In this document: piece after piece, positions 20,842 to 25,510 of the stretch
Layout of the letters: the number at the start of each line of letters is the position of its first letter
How positions within the stretch are numbered: position 1 is the first letter of the stretch
Origin: an uncultured Flavobacteriales bacterium
GTDB lineage: Bacteria; Bacteroidota; Bacteroidia; Palsa-965
Assembly (NCBI GenBank): GCA_937974275.1
Contig: CALJIF010000033.1
Coordinates: 1 to 25,510 of the forward strand
Direction of reading: 5' to 3'
Length of the DNA: 25,510 nt
The notes under the pieces: generated by a model
What the model saw: only the letters and a program-made list of their open reading frames with translations
Databases searched by the model: none
Told to the model about the DNA's origin: nothing
Made by a program: the position numbers and the translations under genes

Positions 20842-22311
20842 ATGCTGAGATACATCCTACGCAGAATTTTACTTTTTATACCTGCGTTGTTTGTTATTTC
20901 ATTGCTCGCGTTTCTCATTAGTACGCAGGCTCCCGGCGATCCTGTCGAAATGATGATGAAAGGCGGAACCGGCGATGCTTCGGGGAATGCACGCAATTCA
21001 TTTCAACAACGTCAGGAACTGCATCGTCAACTCGGACTTCATTTGCCCGTATTTTATTTCAGTTTAGGTAGCTATTCCGATTGCGATACGTTGTCTGAAA
21101 TTCCCGAAAAGAAAATTCGTGAGAATGCAGCGCGTTTAATTCACGAAACCGGAAACACGGATGGTGTGATGAGGTATATCGCTCTTGTATTGCGACACGA
21201 GCAACAATTGCAAATTTCATCGTCGACAGACCTAATGGAGGATCAATTGCGAGCGAATGCATTAACCCATATTCGTGCATTGCAGGTTGCTCATGAACAC
21301 GACAAAATTCAATACCACGGTGTCCAAGCTGTTGCGTTAATGAAAACAGCAGAACGACTTGGCAAGAAGCTGAATGTTTCTTCATCGGAACTGCAGAGCG
21401 GCTTGTCATCCATTTTATTCGAACATAAAAAATGGAAAACATACATTCCGGTAGTTCACTGGCATGGATACAACCAATACCACCGTTGGCTTTTCGGCGA
21501 TTCCGGACATCCTGATGATCGTGGTCGAACGTTTACGAATGGAGCCATTCGTGGAGATTTCGGTTTTTCACTCAGCACAAAACTTAGCGTAGCAACAACC
21601 ATCAAAGAAGCGTTACCGTGGTCAATTGTATTCACCGTTTGTTCCATTATTCTTGCGTATCTGATTGCCGTACCCATAGGTGTTTGGTCAGCGATGTATC
21701 ACAACAGCCGCATCGATCGAATTTCATCATATGTGCTTTTTACCTTGTATTCCCTGCCGGTATTTTTTGTTGCAACATTATTACTCATCACCTTCGCTAA
21801 TCCCGATGTGTTCAATTGGCTTCCTGCATCAGGAATTAAACCTGCAATCGGTTATCCTGAACACGCCGATTGGTTGGAGAAATTTCAACTTTCATTGCCT
21901 CATCTTGTGTTGCCGCTCATTTGTTATACCTATTCTTCATTGGCATTTCTAAGCAGAACAACACGCGTCAGTATTCTCGAAATTGCACGACAAGATTTTA
22001 TTCGCACTGCGCAAGCCAAAGGACTAAGCCCTGCTAAGGTATTTTTTAAGCATGCGTTACGTAATGCCCTATTGCCGCTAATCACGGTATTCGCAGGAAT
22101 TTTCCCCATGGCGGTCGGAGGATCCGTGATTATAGAATTTATATTCACTATTCCGGGAATGGGACGTGAAATTTTACAAGCCGTAACGACTAAGGATTAT
22201 CCGATGATTGTTGCAGTGTTTACATTATCCGGCACCATGACATTAATCGGATACCTGATTGCGGATATCTTATACGCTTGGGCAGATCCACGCATTCAAT
22301 ACGAGAAATGA
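20842..22311 (+). CDS. ABC transporter permease, OppB-like, with large insertion
   Basis: The 489-residue inner-membrane permease belongs to the oligopeptide/dipeptide importer family. TM1 is at about 8-28 ('ILLFIPALFVISLLAFLIS'), followed by 'APGDPVE'. The permease core starts at about 237 ('RGDFGFSLSTKLSVATTIKEALPWSIVFTV') and ends with the EAA-loop region 'RTAQAKGLSPAKVFFKHALRNALLPLI' and 'FIFTIPGMGREIL'. Normal OppB proteins are about 310-340 residues. The excess is an apparently soluble, helical insertion (about 72-200) where the family usually has a short periplasmic loop. Its stop codon overlaps the next start (ATGA). The substrate-binding protein gene is 13 nt upstream. Confidence 0.92.
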   Translation: MLRYILRRILLFIPALFVISLLAFLISTQAPGDPVEMMMKGGTGDASGNARNSFQQRQELHRQLGLHLPVFYFSLGSYSDCDTLSEIPEKKIRENAARLIHETGNTDGVMRYIALVLRHEQQLQISSSTDLMEDQLRANALTHIRALQVAHEHDKIQYHGVQAVALMKTAERLGKKLNVSSSELQSGLSSILFEHKKWKTYIPVVHWHGYNQYHRWLFGDSGHPDDRGRTFTNGAIRGDFGFSLSTKLSVATTIKEALPWSIVFTVCSIILAYLIAVPIGVWSAMYHNSRIDRISSYVLFTLYSLPVFFVATLLLITFANPDVFNWLPASGIKPAIGYPEHADWLEKFQLSLPHLVLPLICYTYSSLAFLSRTTRVSILEIARQDFIRTAQAKGLSPAKVFFKHALRNALLPLITVFAGIFPMAVGGSVIIEFIFTIPGMGREILQAVTTKDYPMIVAVFTLSGTMTLIGYLIADILYAWADPRIQYEK

Positions 22312-23645
22312 ACGAAACAAAACAGCATAACACAACTGCTGCAGCGTTCAATTTCAGAACGTATGCATGGAAGCGATTTCGCCAACATAAGGCAGCGGTT
22401 GTTGCGTTGTATGTGCTTATTGGATTAATGCTTGTTGCGGTACTAGCGCCGGTAATTGCCAACGACAAACCGATTTATTGTAAGCTTCATAATGAGCATT
22501 TGTTTCCAATTTTCACCACAAAAAACAAATACATACTCATCGACAATAACACGAATGATACCATACAATTACAGTTGGATATTGCTCCATGGAAGACCAT
22601 GAACTTCGAATCGGTCCTGTGGCCTCCAATTCCCTGGTATCCCGGCAAAGGAGATTCTGATAACCGCGGTTATAAAAGTCCGGGTGATGACCAGTTTAGA
22701 ACAACAGCTGTGGGTGGTTCAGAACAATTACGGGGCTTAAACAAACATGTATTGGGCACCAATGCATCGGGAGAAGATGTGCTGGCAGGTTTAATTCATG
22801 GTACGCGTATTTCTTTGCTGATAGGTATTTGCGCGATGTTTATTGCTTCAATACTTGGACTCACAATAGGAGCAATTGCCGGATTTTATGGAGACCATCG
22901 TATACGAACCTCCTGGTTTTCGGTAGTGATATTTTCATTCGGTTGGATTCCGGCCTGGTTCTACGGTTTTCAAATTCGTGCATATCAACTGAGTGATGCG
23001 TTATCCGATTCCGCATTCCATTTTTTGGGTGAATTAGTGTTAACCGCGCTTATATTTTTAACGATTGTTTATGTGTTCTACTTAATCAGTCGACTATTTC
23101 AAAACACCGGACGAATCATTAAAATTCCGATTGATACGATTATATCCCGTGGAATAGAAATATTTAATTCCATTCCGGCGCTGATATTAATTATTGCACT
23201 TGCCGCCATCGCCAAACAAGAATCGATAATTTATGTGGTGCTGATTATCGGTTTAACATCATGGACAGGAATTGCGCGATTAACACGTGCGGAGTTGTTA
23301 AGAATTCGAGAAATGGAATACATGACAGCCGCGAAAGCACTTGGGTTTTCGGAGCGACGTCAGCTTTTTGTGCATGCTTTGCGCAACGGAATCGGACCTG
23401 CTTTAGTTGCGATTTCTTTCGGAATTGCATCAGCGATATTGATTGAGTCCGGTTTATCCTTCCTGGGCATTGGCGTTCCGAAAGATGTAGCAACCTGGGG
23501 ACAACTGTTATATCAAGGCAAGGAGAACTTTCAAGCGTGGTGGCTTGTTGTATTTCCGGGAATTGCAATTTTCGTTACGGTTACCGTGTACAACATTATC
23601 GGAGAAGCATTGCGAGATGCTTTTGATCCACGATTAAAAAAGTAA
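22308..23645 (+). CDS. ABC transporter permease, OppC-like, with insertions
   Basis: The 445-residue partner permease starts at the ATG at 22308, overlapping the stop of the OppB-like gene by 4 nt. OppC features are 'RFRQHKAAVVALYVLIGLMLVAVLAPVIA' (TM1), 'HVLGTNASGEDVLAGLIHGTRISLLIGI', 'SIPALILIIALAAI' and 'YMTAAKALGFSERRQLFVHALRNGIGPALVAI', then 'ESGLSFLGIGVPKDVATWGQLL' and 'GEALRDAFDPRLK'. Usual OppC proteins are about 290-310 residues. Two segments are expanded: an extracytoplasmic stretch after TM1 (about residues 45-130), and an extra two-helix region after 'GAIAGFYGD' (about 200-285). No ATPase gene is found in the window, so ATP-binding subunits must be encoded elsewhere. Confidence 0.92.
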   Translation: MNETKQHNTTAAAFNFRTYAWKRFRQHKAAVVALYVLIGLMLVAVLAPVIANDKPIYCKLHNEHLFPIFTTKNKYILIDNNTNDTIQLQLDIAPWKTMNFESVLWPPIPWYPGKGDSDNRGYKSPGDDQFRTTAVGGSEQLRGLNKHVLGTNASGEDVLAGLIHGTRISLLIGICAMFIASILGLTIGAIAGFYGDHRIRTSWFSVVIFSFGWIPAWFYGFQIRAYQLSDALSDSAFHFLGELVLTALIFLTIVYVFYLISRLFQNTGRIIKIPIDTIISRGIEIFNSIPALILIIALAAIAKQESIIYVVLIIGLTSWTGIARLTRAELLRIREMEYMTAAKALGFSERRQLFVHALRNGIGPALVAISFGIASAILIESGLSFLGIGVPKDVATWGQLLYQGKENFQAWWLVVFPGIAIFVTVTVYNIIGEALRDAFDPRLKK

Positions 23646-23656
23646 TTAGTTTTTCG

Positions 23657-23669
23657 TAACTTGCTGATT
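23657..23669 (+). promoter_or_regulatory. Shared 13-mer TAACTTGCTGATT before the NfeD-like gene
   Basis: This 13-mer is identical to the one at 8670-8682, where it also precedes a start codon by a short distance. It resembles a -7 element with one T missing. It lies 4 nt before the ATG at 23674, so that message would be leaderless if this is a promoter; alternatively it is coincidence. Confidence 0.25.
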
Positions 23670-23673
23670 CAAT

Positions 23674-24810
23674 ATGAGAACGGGAATACTTTTAATAGGT
23701 TTAAGCATCCTCATGCTGCTTTCCGTCGAAGCCTTTGCGGGACGTGTAAAATCGCGTAAATCACCCGGCCTCACAGACGGTAATCCCGGTAACACTGAAA
23801 CGGCATCCATGCCAATCGGTCTTCCGATTCAAGCTAATAAGCCTACACCTTCCGTTAATGATGGTGCCGCTCAAGGAAGTGTTGCATCCGGCAAAATTGT
23901 TTACGCATTTGAATTGAACGAAGAAGACGGAATTTCTGCGGTACAGCAAACCAAAAGTGCATTTCGTCAGGCACGCAACATGGGCGCTTCTTGTGTGCTC
24001 ATTAAAATGAAAAATAATGAGCTTTATGATGGAGCGGCGGATTATATCCGTCAGGAAATCATGGATTATGACAAGCCCGTAATGTTGTACTACGAAGACG
24101 ACTCGAAAGCGGCAACCAAGTTGTCTAAAGTATGTGACAGTGTTTATCAGGGGAAAAATAGCCGCAGGGTAAATACTTCAAAGCCTGTTATTGCAGGTAA
24201 AAATTCATCTGCGCCGACAATTCCTGCTACATCAAAAATATATTCCCGCCATAGTGATCGTTCCGTTGAACAAGAAATCGCGAAGGCTAAAATTTTGTCC
24301 GGCGATTTCGAAAATGTACTCCATGAAGCGGGAATGAGCGACTATGAAGTGGTGGTACATCAAAAAACCGGACTTGATCGCATTCTTCACGCCATGGGTG
24401 GTGCAATCGGCTTCTCGATTCTCAGTGGCATATTTTTCTTTTTGTTATTGGTACAATCAAAATCACGAAAGTTGGGATTCTCGACCGTAATCTTGTTGAT
24501 CACAAGCGGATTAGTTTTCATTGTTTCGTTTTCGCTTGAATTACTGCAGATAATGGATGCTGCAGTCCTGCTAATTGGCGCTTTGCTGATTTTTATGAAT
24601 CCGGATAAATTGATTTTACGAATTGCCGGATATATTTTAACTATAGCCGGAATATGTCTGATGCATATCGATCATCTGATATGGATCAATTTTAACTGGA
24701 ATGAAGTAGGAAATACTTTGATCGGAATTACAATTGCGTGTACATTGGTCAGCGTTGTTTTAGCGAAAATCAGTTTGCGAAAACGGACTACATCCCCTTC
24801 GTTTTCTTAG
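23674..24810 (+). CDS. NfeD/ClpP-class-like membrane protein without visible catalytic motif
   Basis: The 378-residue protein has a signal peptide (about 1-22) and a low-complexity Ser/Pro/Asn linker. A ClpP/SppA-like segment (about 74-150) contains 'IVYAFELNEEDGISAVQQTKSAFRQARNMGASCVLIKMKNN' and 'DYIRQEIMDYDKPVMLYYEDDSKAATKL', the layout of NfeD N-terminal protease domains. A second linker follows ('EIAKAKILSGDFENVLHEAGM'), then about five membrane helices (245-265, 272-292, 295-309, 315-333, 347-367). NfeD proteases have a conserved Gly-rich Ser motif after the hydrophobic strand ('YV..gA.aASAG'), but here the corresponding stretch is 'YYEDDSKAATKL', so protease activity is doubtful. The C-terminal half lacks a clear soluble OB domain. 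Assignment is by layout, not by strong motif. It sits 28 nt after the ABC permease gene. Confidence 0.55.
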   Translation: MRTGILLIGLSILMLLSVEAFAGRVKSRKSPGLTDGNPGNTETASMPIGLPIQANKPTPSVNDGAAQGSVASGKIVYAFELNEEDGISAVQQTKSAFRQARNMGASCVLIKMKNNELYDGAADYIRQEIMDYDKPVMLYYEDDSKAATKLSKVCDSVYQGKNSRRVNTSKPVIAGKNSSAPTIPATSKIYSRHSDRSVEQEIAKAKILSGDFENVLHEAGMSDYEVVVHQKTGLDRILHAMGGAIGFSILSGIFFFLLLVQSKSRKLGFSTVILLITSGLVFIVSFSLELLQIMDAAVLLIGALLIFMNPDKLILRIAGYILTIAGICLMHIDHLIWINFNWNEVGNTLIGITIACTLVSVVLAKISLRKRTTSPSFS

Positions 24811-24818
24811 ATCACCAA

Positions 24819-25169
24819 TTACAACAACCACAGTGTTCCTGAACCTTCTGTGGAAGATGTTGCCGCATTAAATAAATGTACCAACGCGAAGAAAAATGCG
24901 CCTAAAGCGCCAATGGCATTGATTACGAGTAACACTAAATACGTACACCCCAAAGCAGAACCTGAAGGTGACGAGCGCCTGAAGGTCTGAAGCGCGAACC
25001 AAGCCAATAATAGTGAAGCTACGGCAAGAATTACGTGTAATATGGCTTTCTCCAGCGATGAAAATGAACGAAACAAGTATGCAATTCCGATGTACGAAAA
25101 GCGTAGAAAGACTGATCCAATCAGATACTGCACCGAACTTAAACGCAAACGATTTCCTGTTGTAGCCAT
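24819..25169 (-). CDS. Small integral membrane protein of unknown function
   Basis: The 116-residue protein has three to four hydrophobic helices: about 12-32 ('VQYLIGSVFLRFSYIGIAYLF'), 40-60 ('AILHVILAVASLLLAWFALQT') and 73-105 ('ALGCTYLVLLVINAIGALGAFFFALVHLF'). I do not recognise a named family. A TACATTTG -7 element (25177-25184) 7 nt upstream supports the ATG at 25169. The stop is 8 bp from that of the convergent NfeD-like gene, without a visible terminator. Its start codon region overlaps the start region of the divergent gene at the right edge. Confidence 0.6.
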   Translation of the reverse strand: MATTGNRLRLSSVQYLIGSVFLRFSYIGIAYLFRSFSSLEKAILHVILAVASLLLAWFALQTFRRSSPSGSALGCTYLVLLVINAIGALGAFFFALVHLFNAATSSTEGSGTLWLL

Positions 25170-25176
25170 GTTGACA

Positions 25177-25184
25177 CAAATGTA
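25177..25184 (-). promoter_or_regulatory. -7 promoter element of the small membrane protein gene
   Basis: TACATTTG matches TAnnTTTG and ends 7 nt before the ATG at 25169. It overlaps the likely start codon (25180-25182) of the divergent gene. Confidence 0.5.
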
Positions 25185-25510
25185 CAGTTTACATCAGAGA
25201 ATTACGTTTGTACTTTTTTTGTCATTAACATTTCTACTTACATCATTCATTAATTCACCGAATAATGAGCCACGAGTTGTTCGTGTGTTGGTTGCGCTTT
25301 GCGACAATGAAAGTCAGGGAATCGTGCCGGTTCCAAAAAAAATCGGAAATGGAAATGATCCTGCCAATAATTTGTATTGGGGATGTGCCTATGGCGTAAA
25401 AACATACTTTACGAATTCAACGGATTGGGAAGTGGTTCAAACCTTTAAATCGTTTTCTGATCAAATTTTGGAACGTGTTGTTTTTCGTCACCGAATTTCA
25501 GGAACGTTAT
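25180..25510 (+). CDS. Secreted protein of unknown function, truncated by the window end
   Basis: An open frame runs from ATG 25180 (or 25168 in the same frame) to the window end without a stop, at least 110 residues. The N-terminus is signal-peptide-like (MYSLHQRITFVLFLSLTFLL). The mature part has well-conserved-looking features: 'RVVRVLVALCDNESQGIVPVP', 'IGNGNDPANNLYWGCAYGVKTYF' and 'DWEVV…ILERVVFRHR'. I do not recognise a family name or function. The start at 25180 is preferred because ATG 25168 would overlap the start codon of the minus-strand gene, but the -7 element of that gene overlaps this start as well. Codon use looks like the neighbours. Confidence 0.7.
   Translation, partial: MYSLHQRITFVLFLSLTFLLTSFINSPNNEPRVVRVLVALCDNESQGIVPVPKKIGNGNDPANNLYWGCAYGVKTYFTNSTDWEVVQTFKSFSDQILERVVFRHRISGTL

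Overview
The window looks like the chromosome of a Bacteroidota bacterium of moderate GC. The evidence is three large secreted proteins with type IX secretion (T9SS) C-terminal sorting domains, a bamD-rpoZ pair, sucC without a neighbouring sucD, a DUF5916/CBM9 outer-membrane protein, and many genes preceded by a Bacteroidota-type -7 element (TAnnTTTG) very close to the start codon. No insertion sequence, integrase, CRISPR array or phage gene was seen.

Layout. 1-3.2 kb, minus strand: housekeeping genes rpoZ, bamD, a Crp/Fnr regulator and sucC. 3.4-12.5 kb, plus strand: a DUF5916 beta-barrel protein, then two paralogous giant kelch/PKD/Ig-like proteins with type B T9SS domains that flank a WG-repeat protein. 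12.5-14.8 kb, minus strand: a compact operon of an MbnP-like copper-binding lipoprotein, an MbnH/MauG-like di-heme peroxidase and a small lipoprotein. 14.9-15.2 kb: csaA. 15.3-17.8 kb, plus strand: a type A T9SS surface protein closed by a strong terminator. 17.8-18.9 kb, minus strand: a small peptide ORF, tRNA-Ser(GCU), and two tandem ~480-bp cassettes, each holding tRNA-Ser-derived half copies, a terminator-like hairpin and a small GIY-YIG nuclease gene. 19.0-23.6 kb, plus strand: an oligopeptide-type ABC importer (lipoprotein plus two permeases, no ATPase here). 23.7-25.5 kb: an NfeD-like membrane protein without a visible protease motif, a small membrane protein, and a truncated secreted protein of unknown function at the right edge.

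The most unusual region is the tRNA-Ser/GIY-YIG array. A 53-bp block running from inside the anticodon to the 3' end of the tRNA is repeated exactly 479 bp away. The two nuclease genes are about 94% identical in their compared core, and each starts directly after a terminator-like hairpin with a T-tract. This resembles a minimal tRNA-targeting element that has inserted or duplicated at the tRNA anticodon loop, with GIY-YIG nuclease as its only protein. The mechanism is inference. Other points of interest are the MbnP/MbnH pair, a 15-A homopolymer in sucC, large insertions in the ABC permeases, and a 27-codon ORF with its own promoter upstream of the tRNA.
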